Below, one piece after another: positions 22,879-34,091 of a stretch of 64,000 nucleotides of DNA. This DNA is from Rhizopus arrhizus (lineage: Eukaryota > Mucoromycota > Mucoromycetes > Mucorales > Rhizopodaceae), in contig JAKZZE010000005.1 of the NCBI GenBank assembly GCA_024220505.1, positions 2,130,501 to 2,194,500 of the forward strand. Direction: 5' to 3'. The notes under the pieces are model-generated. The model made no database searches and had not been told where the DNA came from. It saw nothing but the letters and a program-made list of their open reading frames with translations. The stretch's first letter is position 1, and every line of letters begins with the position of its first letter. Both the position numbers and the translations under genes were made by a program.

Positions 22879-24261
22879 GATAAGAATAAGAAGTAGTACT
22901 TTTTTTTTTTGAAGAGGAAATAAATGCGGAGAAGACAAGTCATATATAAGCCACAGAAAGACGCGAGTTATTTCATGCACAACTTCAGCATTTCAACTTA
23001 ACTGAATTTGTCTTGCCTATTTTATCCATTTATGAACACTTATTTTGACTGAATTAGAATGAAATCAATATTTCCTTTGTATTGAACATGGGAAAAGTGA
23101 ATATCAAATGCATACGCTTTTGAATACTCAAGTATTGATCTAGAATATTAGGCAGTATTGGAAAGGCATGCTATGATTTCTCTCCATTGCCACAGTTGTA
23201 TAAATATCTATAGAAATAACGTATAAACTCATCGAAGTCGCGCATTTTCAAACTATTACATGTCTTTGTGATGCATGACATTATTTTACGCTCGAGAAGT
23301 TTGGTATTTAAGTTTATTATGCTGATTTTGCAATAATTATCATAAGTTATTGTTTATGTCTCTTTATTTACCTTCCCTCGATTCGGTTAAAGAATGTTTG
23401 ATCAAAGATCAAAAGGAATATCAAGAGGGAAAAAATTTGAATGATGGTAATAAGAAGTCCAAATTGACGGTGGAACCACTATAACACTTGTTTTATTTGC
23501 CAAATCATATATGAACTTGACTACCTCCACCATGACAAAACTGCTCCTGAAATTCCACCTCTGGGTACTAAACTATTGCATTGGTTCAGCTCTAATTAAT
23601 CTCGTATCGTTTGTTACTGTATCTTCTTCATCTTCCTATCTTTATCCTTTTTCCCTTTTTGACTACCAAAAAGGTTTTTTTTAGCTTTTTAACCATCTCT
23701 TGATCTGACCCGGGCAATACAATAATTTCCATTATTATGTGCTCAATTGGGTTATTTTAATTCTCAGATAAATAAAATATTCTTTAATCGTAACACTTGG
23801 TTTTAATCTTGTAAACATTACTTGTTACGCAGTTCAAAAAAAAAAAGAAAAGGCCACTTGTAAGCCACAATCAAGGATTCAAGCTTTTTCAGAAGGAAAT
23901 ATATTGAGTAATCTTTGTAAGTTTTGTGTAAAGTATAAATGAAAAAGCTCTTGTGTGCTTTTGACAAAACTTGGTTGATATACAGTAACGAATTTGCATA
24001 ATCAGCTTTTGTTCTGTTCTCAGCTGGATGTTCCAAAAAGAAAGAGTCTTGCAAATCATCTTTCTTTTTTTTTGTAGAGTTTTGTTTTTATGTTTCAACT
24101 GCTCACTGTAAAAAGGAATAAAAGTTCTAAAGCGCCGTATGCAGTTTCAAGTTCCTACAAAGAACACGAACATCGGGATTTTTTTGCCAAACTGGCATGC
24201 TCGAACACAAAATAAATTGTGCGCAATAACGATAAAGTCTCTTTTTTCTTTCTTTTTTTTC
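22879..24261. other. Upstream region of UTP25 and of the P450 gene
   Basis: Divergent intergenic DNA. Apart from the doubtful small frame listed at 23356-23599 it shows no gene. Frames on the minus strand at 23818-24098 are low-complexity. Confidence 0.5.
23356..23599 (+). other. Candidate small gene with a rubredoxin-like C-x2-C segment (frame-shifted)
   Basis: An ATG at 23356 opens a 42-codon frame beginning MSLYLPSLDSVKE. Shifting frame near 23475 gives a second open segment to TAA 23597-23599 containing CFICQIIYELDY and APEIPPLGTKLL. The order C-x2-C, Tyr, then P-x-GT recalls the first half of a rubredoxin, but the second Cys pair is absent and no AG acceptor was found to splice the two parts. 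Treat as a possible relic. Confidence 0.2.
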
Positions 24262-25994
24262 ATGGATTTGCAAAAATTGATTGAAAAGCTGGACAGAAAG
24301 CAAACAACTACTATTTTGAGTAGCGCTATTTTAACAGTAGCGGCCACATGGTTTATCTTGAAAAGAAGGAACAAAAAAATAGAAAGAGTGGGAATCAAAG
24401 AAATTCCTACACCTGAAGGCGAATACTTTTACTTTGGTAAACCTCTGATGCTTGCAAAAGATTGATGTTTATATTTGTTTTTATAGGCCATTTACCTTTA
24501 CTGATATCCAATCCAAGTGCTCAGATCACAGAATGGCATCGAAAACTTGGTCCCATCTTTCGTATCAAGATGGGTGTACAAAATTGGATGTTTATCAGTC
24601 ATCCAGTTTTGGCTCATGATATCTTTGTGACGCGTGGTATGTCTACATCAGGACGACCATATGTTACATTTGGTAATGGTGTGCACGGCGAAGGCAACAG
24701 GTGAGGTAAAAGAAGTGTGGCAAAAGAGACTAACAACTTTCTAGGGGTATCATCTTTGCAGATTATGGTAAATCTTGGAAGAATACAAGAACAGCCATTT
24801 TAAATATCCTTTCACCAAAGTCAGTCGATACATTACAACCCATTCTAGAACGAGAAACTGCGTTAGGTGTGAAGTTGATGATGCAGCAGGAAGAGATAAG
24901 TCCTTTAAGTTATACGCGACTGATGGGACTTAATGTTGCCATAGCCACCATATTTGGTCTCCATGGTGCTCAATCGACCACTGACCCTATTTATCGAGAG
25001 GTGATTGGCAACATGGAAAATACGCATGAGTTTGTGGGTGCCACGAGAGACATCCAGTCCTTTTTGCCTGCGTTTGCTTTTGTGGATTTTCTACTGAAGA
25101 GTAAAAAGAAAATGGTGGACTTTGTAAATGATCAAAGTCGGCCTCTTTATAGACGCTTGATTAAAATGGCACGTGAAAATAAGCAGCCATGTTTAATTAA
25201 TAAACTAGATGAAATTAAGGAATCACTAGGCATTGACGAACAAAATATTCTTGTCCTTACCAGTAAGTTTATAAGTAGTTCAAATGAGCAAGAGACTGAT
25301 CTGTAGAAGATGAACTGGTTGTGGCCAGTGTAGATACAATTTCATTAGCCATGGCATGGACTATGGCCCTTCTTTGTCGATATCCTGAGCATCAAAAAAA
25401 GGTGATCGAGGACTTGGACATGTTTGTTCAGTTACAGAAACGATTGCCTTTATTTGAAGATCGACATCAGTTGCCTTATTTAGTTGCATTTATCAAAGAA
25501 TCTCTTCGATATCGGTCCTCTGCTCATATCGGTCTTCCTCATAAAGTAACTGAAGATAGTAAGTACATGATGAAAGATGAGAGCTTTCTGTAACACTCTG
25601 GATAGTTGTTTATGGAGATTATGTGATACCCAAGGATACCATTTTATTCAACAACGGCCATTCAAGTAATCATGATCCCGATTTTTTCACTGATCCACAT
25701 CTTTTTCAACCCGAACGGTACCTCAATGACACACGATCAATTTATGCCTCTAGCAATAGTGCCATTCATCAACGCGAACTCTTTTCGTTTGGTTGGGGTC
25801 GACGTATTTGTCCTGGTATTTATTTAGCTGAAAGCGAAATCTTTAATCTTTTGGTCCGATTGTTAAGTCAATGCACAGTGGAGCCTATTTTAGTGAACGG
25901 CAAAAAAGTATATCCAGATTTAGATACTTTTGTAGATGGAGGTGGCACTGTTTCACCCACAGATTACAAAATTAGACTTGTGCCAAAAGTATGA
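24262..25994 (+). CDS. Cytochrome P450 monooxygenase, microsomal
   Basis: Five exons, 24262-24436, 24487-24700, 24745-25262, 25307-25558 and 25606-25994, join in frame to 515 aa, the usual length for a fungal P450. An N-terminal hydrophobic anchor (ILSSAILTVAATWFILKRR, about residues 18-36) predicts an ER location. Conserved elements are the I-helix VVASVDTISLAMAW (the oxygen-activating Thr follows Asp), the K-helix FIKESLR (ExxR), the PERF-like LFQPERYL, and the haem loop FSFGWGRRICPG with its Cys thiolate ligand. The family and substrate cannot be assigned from sequence alone. The gene is divergent from UTP25 and convergent with the CofD-like gene. Confidence 0.93.
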
Positions 25995-26806
25995 TAATTA
26001 TACAAAATATTCGTGCATCTGCAAGAATTCGTGTAGTGTAGGAATAAAAGCTATTACAGACTCAAAAAAAAAAAACATTCAAGTCAGTTTTGGCCTTTGT
26101 CTTGGGTACACATGCAAAAGCACGATCTCCCCCCCCCCCTTTTTTTTTTATCATGCCTCAGAGAGCCTCATGTTCGTTTAGTTTTATTCATTTATTGGTG
26201 CATTCATAATTATGTTTAGACATTGGTTTTTTATAACATATTCCATAACAAAGAACAAGGAATAATATTAATCAAGAGGATAGTAATCAAATTGATGTCT
26301 TGACCGAAAAACACTATCTAAAGCCTCGTTTATTTCCTTCATATTATTAGCTTGTGACAGTATTAATTAACTACATATTCAAACAGGTAAATCATGCTTG
26401 GTGTCGTATTTATCTTAATTTCTTTAGTGTCTTGTGAGATCACTTAAAAGTTTCTTAAACTAATAACTTGACTGAATATCGTACATAATACAAAGTACTA
26501 TGTACGATAAACAGCCCATACAATTTATAATGTAGATGCACTTTGGTAAGCTTGGATTTAAATGCCTTGATATTTTTGTTTACTGGCATTCAGTTGTTGC
26601 ACCTTTTATCATCGAATGTAGGTTTCGAGTTATTGGTAAGTTTCATGTTATTGATGTATTACCTATTTTCTACAATACTAATTTCTTTATTGTTATTACT
26701 CTTATTCTATCTTTTGCACCATATTTTCTATTTTATTTGCACGAATTTTTTTCTTAAAAATATACTAATAATTTTGGAATAAAGTGTAGGGTATGTACTT
26801 GTTTAA
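25995..26806. other. 3' intergenic DNA between convergent P450 and CofD-like genes
   Basis: No gene. A C10 run followed by T10 lies at about 26131-26150. Hydrophobic frames at 26536-26782 are AT-composition artefacts. Confidence 0.55.
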
Positions 26807-28228
26807 TTATTTACATAAAACGATTTTTTCAATGGCAAGAGTTAAAATGGATTCATTATAAATGGGATCTCCCGATTCAGAAAATGAACTTTCAACCGGC
26901 ACACACTGAATACCTAATCTTTCAATCGCCGCCACATCTACTTGAATGGTGGTATTTTTTAAGTAAACCATGTGTGTTATGAAGGCAGAAACTGGACTAG
27001 GATAAAATAAATGATCTGGAAAAGGTGGATAAGAGGAAGGTGGCGTGTCCATTTGAGTTATCGCTGGTTGATCATAAAACGTACGACGTGCATCGATCCG
27101 TTGACTTTCATGAAGTGCATGCGTGATCGCTCCAATGAAATCAAGTGCACTGTATCCGTGTGTCTCACGATCTTGAGAACCGTTCAACAAGAAAATCTTG
27201 TGTTTGAGTGTTTGTGATTGAGCAATAGCGTTTCCAATTTCGCGTAAAACCAAGCAGGGAATAAGAGAGGTATATAGTGAGCCAATGGAATAAATAAGAG
27301 TATGTCGAGAAGAAAGTTGGCTGATCACCTTGGGATTAGGTATTGGATAAATTTCCTTTCCATATTCGTTAATATAATAGATGCGTTGAATAGGTGAGGA
27401 TAAATTTTCACATTTCTTTGAAAAGAACAAATTTGTATTACTTTCTTCTTCTTGTTCATCTGGACTAAAGAGATCAATTGGATTTTTGCGTCTGACAGAT
27501 GAAGATGTAGAAGGATGGGATATTTCACACTGACCAACAAGGGTAGATCCATTCATTAATGTAGCGGCAATGGTGGCCGTTTGGTTGGTGTTGATAACGG
27601 GTGTAACTAATCCAGGTACACCTGTAATGGAGGCAAATAAGAACAGGGCTGCTTCTAATGAGCCAGTAAATAGCCGTGCACCTGTCAATAGAAAATTGCC
27701 AATGCTGCCATGACAGAAATTAAATCTTTTGTGGGCTCTTTTCAATATTTCCATATCAAACAATGTAAGAAATCCTCGAATGGTTTCTCTTTTTTCAACC
27801 GAGATGTGATTCCACAATCTATCATACAAATAAGCTTATGTCGTTTTTGTCATTAAAAATATTTACTTGTGTCTGCCTTCTAATATAAGAGACCATTCAT
27901 CACGTACTTGAGGATGAATAGGTAATCGATAACTTAGTAAGTTTTTAATGGCAATCGTTTCTTGATTTTCTCTTTCATCAATTAAATCCATCAATTTAAT
28001 TAATCTTGATCTTAAATCTCCTACACTAGGTCCACCTAATACTCTTAATAATTCACTCTAATTATCGTTGTTATTGTTATGTTTATTGTTTATTATGTAA
28101 TAATTTACAGTGGATCCACCATTATCACTAATACCAAGTACGTAATTGACTTCATTATTTGATAATTTATGAAATGCTTTTAATATATGATTACAAGCAG
28201 TTCCACCACTAAATACAACAAAATCCAT
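26807..28228 (-). CDS. CofD/YvcK-like (UPF0052) protein
   Basis: Three exons, complement(26807-27818, 27867-28057, 28109-28228), give 440 aa with all junctions in frame. The N-terminus FVVFSGGTACNHILKAF and GISDNGGSTSELLRVLGGP with VGDLRSRL match the nucleotide-binding and phosphate-binding motifs of the CofD/YvcK fold (2-phospho-L-lactate transferase and the bacterial gluconeogenesis/cell-wall factor). FNFCHGSIGNFLLTGARLF is the second family signature. A middle stretch (about residues 230-275) is an acidic, Ser-rich insertion. Fungi are not known to make F420 in general, so the F420 reaction is unlikely to be the role; the true substrate is unknown. Three CCAATCAA boxes lie 200-280 bp upstream. 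Confidence 0.85.
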
Positions 28229-28324
28229 AAAGAAAAGAAAAAGAAAGCAAAACGAAAACAAGGTAAAAAGAGAGGGACAACTATTTATATAATAGCTTTA
28301 TCTCTGATAAGGGATAAAAGTCAG

Positions 28325-28512
28325 CCAATCGTAATCATTCTTTTTAATCTTATCAAATAAGCAACTACAATGATTTACGTTTGAAATTCAAGATTTTCTA
28401 AAATAGGATTCAAGGTTTTTTTCTGGCCAATCAAGGACTTTTTAGTGTATTCAGATTTTTGACCAACCAATCAAAATCCTCTTAATGTGTTCAAATCTTT
28501 ATCCTGCCAATC
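28325..28512. promoter_or_regulatory. CCAAT-box array upstream of the CofD-like gene
   Basis: CCAATCAA occurs at 28427, 28467 and 28507, exactly 40 bp apart, within a degenerate 40-bp repeat. A further CCAATC lies at 28325 and CCAAT at 28641. The spacing places them on the same face of the helix, compatible with NF-Y/HAP-type binding. Part of the unit also occurs at 4172-4235, so it may have arrived as a dispersed repeat. Confidence 0.5.
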
Positions 28513-28744
28513 AAAAAACAATAATTGTGTAATCAAAAATTTCAACTGATGCGTGGCCTGGTTGACTTAAGTATCTTTTAACAACTGTTTTTCACAGAAC
28601 AATTCTAATATAAAGTAAAATAAAGTCTTGAATTATCTAACCAATGAAAACATATTGCTGAAACAACACACCTACTAAATTTCCTAGCATTTTAAGCGGT
28701 ATTTAAAAAAATACAAGGTAGAAGTCATTTTATCTGCTTTACAC

Positions 28745-28924
28745 ATGAATGCAGAGCCCATTAGCAACAACAATAAACAAGCAGAAGCTACTCCCTCTCT
28801 AAGAATTAACACTGCTGCTATTAAATTGCTTGTGAGATTATGCATCTCTACAGATAAATTTCAGTATGGTGAACAAAATGAAATGAATGATGAGCAAACA
28901 GCTTACCTTGATTCTCTTTATTAA
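28745..28924 (+). CDS. Possible 59-aa small protein
   Basis: ATG 28745 to TAA 28922-28924. The frame starts MNAEPISNNNKQAEATPS and includes AAIKLLVRLCISTDKFQYG, with normal amino-acid composition and an amphipathic helix. No homologous family is recognised and it lies in a region of gene decay upstream of the broken PfkB gene. Could be a chance frame. Confidence 0.2.
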   Translation: MNAEPISNNNKQAEATPSLRINTAAIKLLVRLCISTDKFQYGEQNEMNDEQTAYLDSLY

Positions 28925-29299
28925 CCGTAATCCAATAAACGCTAATTTTATCATCCAATGTAGATACAGAGTTTTAACCTAAAACGAGACGATTACAAAC
29001 TTTTTTTTTGAGACAGGTGCACTGAAGTTGGGACGAATGTAAACTTTCATTAGATAAATTCATAAAAACAAGAGAGATAATCACAAATTCCCAAACGAGA
29101 CTTTGTGAGCGTCATTATAGACATTTTCGAAAGCATTTTAGACACTCTTTTAGAAGCTACTACAAAACAGAGAAATAGACTGCACCAACTATCGATTTTT
29201 GATGGAATATTATCCCTGAAAATGAAACAGAAGAAACGGAGTTAATTTTTTTGTTCAATATAAAAAAAAAATATGTTGTTTATGATTGGCAATTAAATA

Positions 29300-30638
29300 G
29301 TTGATTATCATTGGTGGTATTGCCCTTGACATTACTGCAACTGTGGGGAAGACTGTTACCAATTTCATCTTGCACACATCTACACCTGTCAAAGTCAAAC
29401 AAAGCTTAGGAGGAGTAGCAACGGACCTGAAGCTGCATGGAGAACAGGAGCAAATAATGTCAAGCTGGTGTCTGTGGTGGGTAATGATTTGGCTGGTGAG
29501 TCAATACGACAAGGTTTGAAGTCACCAGGTATGATGAAATAAAGGATATACATACAGTCATCAAATACCTGACAAAATATCTCTAGAATACATAGCATAT
29601 TCAAACCCTCAATGAATATTCAACTGCAGTAAGGACGCATTTGATATCACCTCGCAGCATTTGATATAATGCTCTTCATAGTAATGATGGACAATTAGTT
29701 ACAGCAATAGTTGTTATGAATATATCTGATTAAATGGACACATCCAACGTGTTATACTTTTTTAAAAGCTAATTTTTCGTTTTATTAGATTATTGACATA
29801 TTGAAATCAGAAATGCCCAATTTTGTATGCTTTGATGGCAATATCACTTCAAACATAGTGAAGACTATTGCGATGACATGTCAATCTCTTTCTATTCCAG
29901 GTAAATTATGCTAAAAGATGGTCATTTGCAATAGTATTCATTTTAACTTTATGTTGTAGCGTTATTTGAACCCACTTCTGAACTAAAGTCATTAAAGTCA
30001 TTCGATCATATCGAAACTATTCAATCAAAGTCGGTACAGTTCATTACATCTAATCAATTCGAACTTAAAGCTAGGCGTGATACAATCCAAATGAATACAA
30101 AATTAACATCAATGATACACTTGAAGGAAACTCTACACAAGAACGCTATTAATATCAATCTAATAGATGAGAACAAACTACAACTTACTGCGACATTGCG
30201 TCTTATGAAATCGATGTTACTTTTTATAATATAGATGCACCGACATTAGCCAATAATGTAATTTCAAAGGCAATCTACTTGTCAAATTTTATTCCGCATG
30301 TCGTTGCGAAATTAGGAGAAGAGAGTTGTTTATATGTAAGTCGCTCACACATAGAATATTTCTCCCCTAAAGCTATCCGCCCTGAAGAAATCAAGAGCGT
30401 TACGGATGCTGGTGATTGGTGTTAAACACAACAACAATAAACATGATTACATCGCTTTATCTATTAGCGCATTCGATTTTTTTTGTCTAGTTTTGTTGGT
30501 ACATTGATGATTAATTTACAACGATTTACTGGAAATACAGTCTCGTTTAAAAACACAAACATACTAGCAGAAATAATCAAGAAATCTCAACAAGCTTCCG
30601 TTCTCACCTTAAAATCAAATCGCGTTGTGAGTGAGTAG
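29300..30638 (+). pseudogene. PfkB carbohydrate kinase, pseudouridine-kinase-like, decayed
   Basis: Successive frames align to one PfkB kinase: IIGGIALDITATVG with STPVKVKQSLGGVA, then after a frame break EAAWRTGANNVKLVSVVGND and LAGESIRQGLKSPG. HSNDGQLVTAIVVM, PNFVCFDGNITSNIVKTIAM and VAKLGEESCLYVSRSH follow, and finally VTDAGD joined through a plausible intron (30423-30492) to FVGTLMINLQRF. The stop is TAG 30636. Frameshifts at about 29415 and 30080-30240 and in-frame stops show that it is broken. In fungi this kinase is usually fused behind a pseudouridine-5'-phosphate glycosidase domain, which is absent upstream. The substrate is inferred from the GGVARNVAE-type region and the DAGD motif. 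Confidence 0.7.
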
Positions 30639-30765
30639 ACTTCTAATTAGCTTTTGATGCAGGAATAAGTTGCTTATAATATTGGCATTTGAGCAAATAA
30701 ATCGATCCTTTCTATTGGTATACTGTACTAAATTTTAGGAGTGGTATCGTTTCAATAATTATTCT

Positions 30766-33101
30766 TTATTCATCAAAAAGTATACTTGACGAAGCGGTAT
30801 ATTTACTAGTGACTTTCTCTGCTAGTGTTTTATTATTCCTTTTGATGGCTCCAGCAAGAATACTTTCATAGATTTGAAGCATGTCTGTTTTCAGTCTGCT
30901 TTTATCATATTTTTCAAGATTCAACTCATCGCAACAACTTAGGTCTGTAATGTATTTGACAATAAGATTGGCTGCATCTGTGTCTTTCTTTTTCCTTTGG
31001 CGCGAATTATTCAGCTTTACTGTTGCTATTTCCTTATTATACAGAACGTTGTAGGTAACAACCCTCAGCAATAATGAAGCAGCCTCCTGCAAGCAGTTGT
31101 CGCTCTCGAAGTGGAGAGGATGATGAGGCACATAGCCTTTGTTGTAAAAACCGGCACTGATAAACATCCAGTCATACGATGAATGAGCCTTAATGTACTG
31201 ATTTAACAGCCGAGCACGTCGTATATATTGTTTGGCAGGAGCAGGGATAAAGAGGCTCTCGGTGAATGCAGTGTTATAATCTGAGCTGATCGACAGGGAT
31301 AAATTCGGAATTGAGGAACCAAAAAAGCTTCAACTGTACTATCATTAATGGAACCAAAAAAACTAGACATGACTAACAATTCAATCATACCGATTCGTAT
31401 CGTCAATTCGAAATAATCTGAACCTGCTTGCGTTTTTCTTCTAATAAAAGATACAGGCTTAGTTTGAAATCCAATACGCGACTTGTCTGCGCAATCATCC
31501 AACTCATTTTTGTGTATAAAAGCACAAAAGCTTGTGAATAAGAACCAAAACTCGTTGATGATTACAACGGTTTCCACAAATTTGGGACAATGCCTAGTAA
31601 TAATCAGCTCCGTTTCAGCTTTGTCAATATTCCCTTTTGTCAACATGGCCTGGATGTCTTCGCTTTGAAGCAACTTGTAACAACTGGTATCAAATAACCT
31701 GTTCACAGAAGCGTGTACAAGATGGCTTAAGTTACTTTTAATAATGACTGAATGTTGCATCGATTCAAAATATTTGAGTTTCTCAACGTTTTTGAGAACT
31801 TCTATCTGTCTGATGACTTCCTCTGGGGTTTTCATATGCTCTATACTATCACTTGGGAGGCTTGTTCTAACTATTATCTTCTTATTATCTGAGTCATCGA
31901 CAATGGACTGCAACAAATTAAACGCTACTTGGTCTTGACTTCTCTCGTGTCCTGGACATCTGCTTCCCAGGTCCTAAGGCCATTGATCTCTTGGTGCATG
32001 TTCTTTACAAAGAAGAGGTGGTTTCTCTTCTGTTCAATGCCAATGTTCCGTTGGTTGACGGTTTTAATCCTCTGAATCCTTTCAACTTGGCGGATCCTGA
32101 GCTTCAGCATCTTTCGTTGGCTGACAAAGCTAATGAATGTGCTGAGCTTCAGTTCACTCACTGCTCCCGTGCTCTCTCTCGTCTTGGTGCTGGCCGTGCT
32201 CATCTGGTGGGTCCCATAGGTAAGTACTTTTCATCCAAGGGTTGGATCGATGAGGACTCTTTGAGTCAGATTCTGTCCTCCCTCCCCTCTCCTCTTTCTG
32301 CTTCTCGTGGTCGTGACCCAGGCGCTGCTTTCCGTGGTGACACGGTCATGTCAGATGCTTTAGTCTCTGATCCCGCTAGTGCTTGATCCCTCTCATTATG
32401 AGTGAAGCCCATCACCTTTCTATAAGCCTTTGAAACGCGAATGGTCTTCAGACCACAACCGTTCATAAGGTCTTGTCTCATTGTCTCTCTTCTACTCTCC
32501 TTTTCATCACTGAGGCTTTGCTTCTTTCCCCTTCGCTTCTTCCTACTGACTGGATGCAGTATCATGTGTATGGTGTTCCTGTACCTTCGGCCAACTGTGG
32601 TTCGATGGGTGTTACTGCTCTGATCTCTCCTTCTTGTCCCTTTCCCGTCTCTCAACTTCCTTCACCGAATCAGTATACCCTTTCGTTGAAGGTCGGACCC
32701 TTTCGCATTCATTGTTTGTATGTTCCTCCTCCTCTTTCCAACTTTGAATTTGTAAATGTACTCTCCTCCATCCCCTCCTTATCCAACTTTTTTATTTGTG
32801 GCGACTTTAATGCTCGTCTTGGCGGCCTCTCTGGTGATGCATTGGTCTCTCCTCGTAGTGGAGCAGGAACATAAAAAATGCATTTTTGATTTATCACCAG
32901 GAACATTTGAATAAAACTTATTTTGAATCGGTCACGGTTATCAAAGGTTACGGACTTCAAGTTGATAGCATATTTCAAAAAATGAGAAACAAACTCTAGC
33001 AAATAATATCTATCTTCGACTAAGAGGATTTCTATTTGTCTGATATCCATTGCAGTGGCGCTGGTCTTAAGAGTATACGACTTTGAACGTGGTAGTGTCA
33101 A
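30766..33101 (-). pseudogene. Unrecognised gene, interrupted by a LINE fragment
   Basis: Reading the minus strand, 33101-32874 opens MTLPRSKSYTLKTSATAMD and runs to INQKCIFYV, where it is cut by foreign DNA (31935-32873). The frame resumes at about 31930 as LLQSIVDDSDNKKIIVRTS and continues to MIELLVMSSFFGS (31350). There a local repeat of AGTTTTTTTGGTTCC / AGCTTTTTTGGTTCC, 35 bp apart, shifts the frame. The rest reads LSISSDYNTAFTESLF, AKQYIRRARLLNQYIKAHSS and YDWMFISAGFYNKGYVPHHP, ending SSSILFDE at 30766. I know no domain for it. Composition is that of a real soluble protein. That the three parts belong to one gene is inferred from strand, order and spacing. Confidence 0.45.
31935..32873 (+). 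pseudogene. Internal LINE fragment: end of ORF1 plus start of endonuclease ORF2
   Basis: The first frame (about 31940-32386) is the C-terminal part of a LINE ORF1 (AIDLLVHVLYKEEVVSLLFN and onward to GRAHLVGPIGKYFSSKG), ending TGA. An ATG follows 12 nt later (32398) and opens the endonuclease. That frame carries one in-frame TGA (about 32431) where the family has Trp, then TEALLLSPSLLPTDWMQYHV and ICGDFNARLGGLSGD, the Mg-binding GDFN of APE-type endonucleases. It stops abruptly at 32873. Truncated at both ends and without A tail or target duplication, it is not a normal LINE insertion. Its GC content is higher than its surroundings. Confidence 0.75.
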
Positions 33102-33328
33102 AAGATTCCATATTCTTTTATTACATTGTGCATTTAGATATGTAAAAAACTGTCTCGTCTGATAAATTGTTCATAATAATATGAGAAAAAAAAAAAAAAA
33201 AAATCAAGATGCAATCAACTTTTTAAGTCTAAATTAATCAAATACTGCGGGAATAAACAAACACAACGGATATGTACAGAAAAGGCAGTTCTATAGAGTT
33301 TAGTGTGCGCTTAACTTTATGAAATTAT

Positions 33329-33426
33329 ACTATTCTCAGGAACAAATGTCGCATTCTTACAAATTTTACAATACAATTTATACATAATAACGATAAATTC
33401 ATGCGACATTCATTCCTGAAAATAGT
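33329..33426. repeat. 26-bp inverted repeat (fold-back)
   Basis: ACTATTCTCAGGAACAAATG and the following TCGCAT (33329-33354) pair with 33401-33426 with 23 of 26 matches around a 46-bp AT-rich loop. Possibly a small MITE or fold-back element. Confidence 0.55.
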
Positions 33427-33825
33427 GTAAGTTCTATGGGCTCAAGTTCAACTAACGACATTGTCAGTGTTAAAAAAATTCAATATGATAATATGATGGT
33501 GTAAAATAAGCATTAAGTTTTTATTTACAAAAGTGTTTTGCTAATAATAATATGATCATTAGTCAGTATACGGCATTTCACCAGTTCTGGGCGACAAACC
33601 CCTAAAATGTGGTGATTCTTTACCATATCAAAAGTAAACAATTGCGCCTTACTAACCTGATAATACCAAATAAAATACAAAATATTATTACCCAGTAACT
33701 TTGATGTGGTGTAAAAAAGACATATTGAACTTCTCTTAGTTCTCAAAGTAATAATAACTACCTTGATTAACAGAGTCAACCACGAGAAGGTGGAAGTTCA
33801 TTTGACCCCAAAAAAAGCCCCCCAG

Positions 33826-34091
33826 ATCTCCAAGATGTTTTCATCTTGGGTGGTGTCCATCTTTCCACGTATTATATAAACTGTCGTGGTAAACCGTTTA
33901 TACTCATGCATCTGGACGGTCGACCCGGAGATCTCCCTGCCCCTAGCCAACACCACTTTTGCAAGATAGCTTCAAAGACCACATTACCAAGCTCACACTA
34001 CAGCCTCTGATCTGCGCCGGGTACGCCCGTAGGTTGGTTACACTGTGGGAGACCTCATCTGTAGTAAAGAAAAAGAAAAGAAAAAAAAAAA
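33826..34091. repeat. GC-richer unit ending in an A-rich tail (SINE-like candidate)
   Basis: About 240 bp of distinctly higher GC than both flanks, with small palindromes (CCAAGATG/CATCTTGG at about 33830-33848), ends in an A/G-rich tail (34070-34091). GGACGGTCGACCCGG (about 33914) is only loosely like a pol III B box and no A box was convincing. All three frames contain stops, so it is probably non-coding and mobile. Confidence 0.3.

Noticed and set aside
26536..26782. Hydrophobic small frames between P450 and CofD-like genes
   Set aside because: Composition-driven Phe/Leu/Ile runs from AT-rich DNA in two overlapping phases.
32266..32655. Minus-strand Arg/Lys-rich frame
   Set aside because: Antisense of the LINE fragment at 31935-32873.
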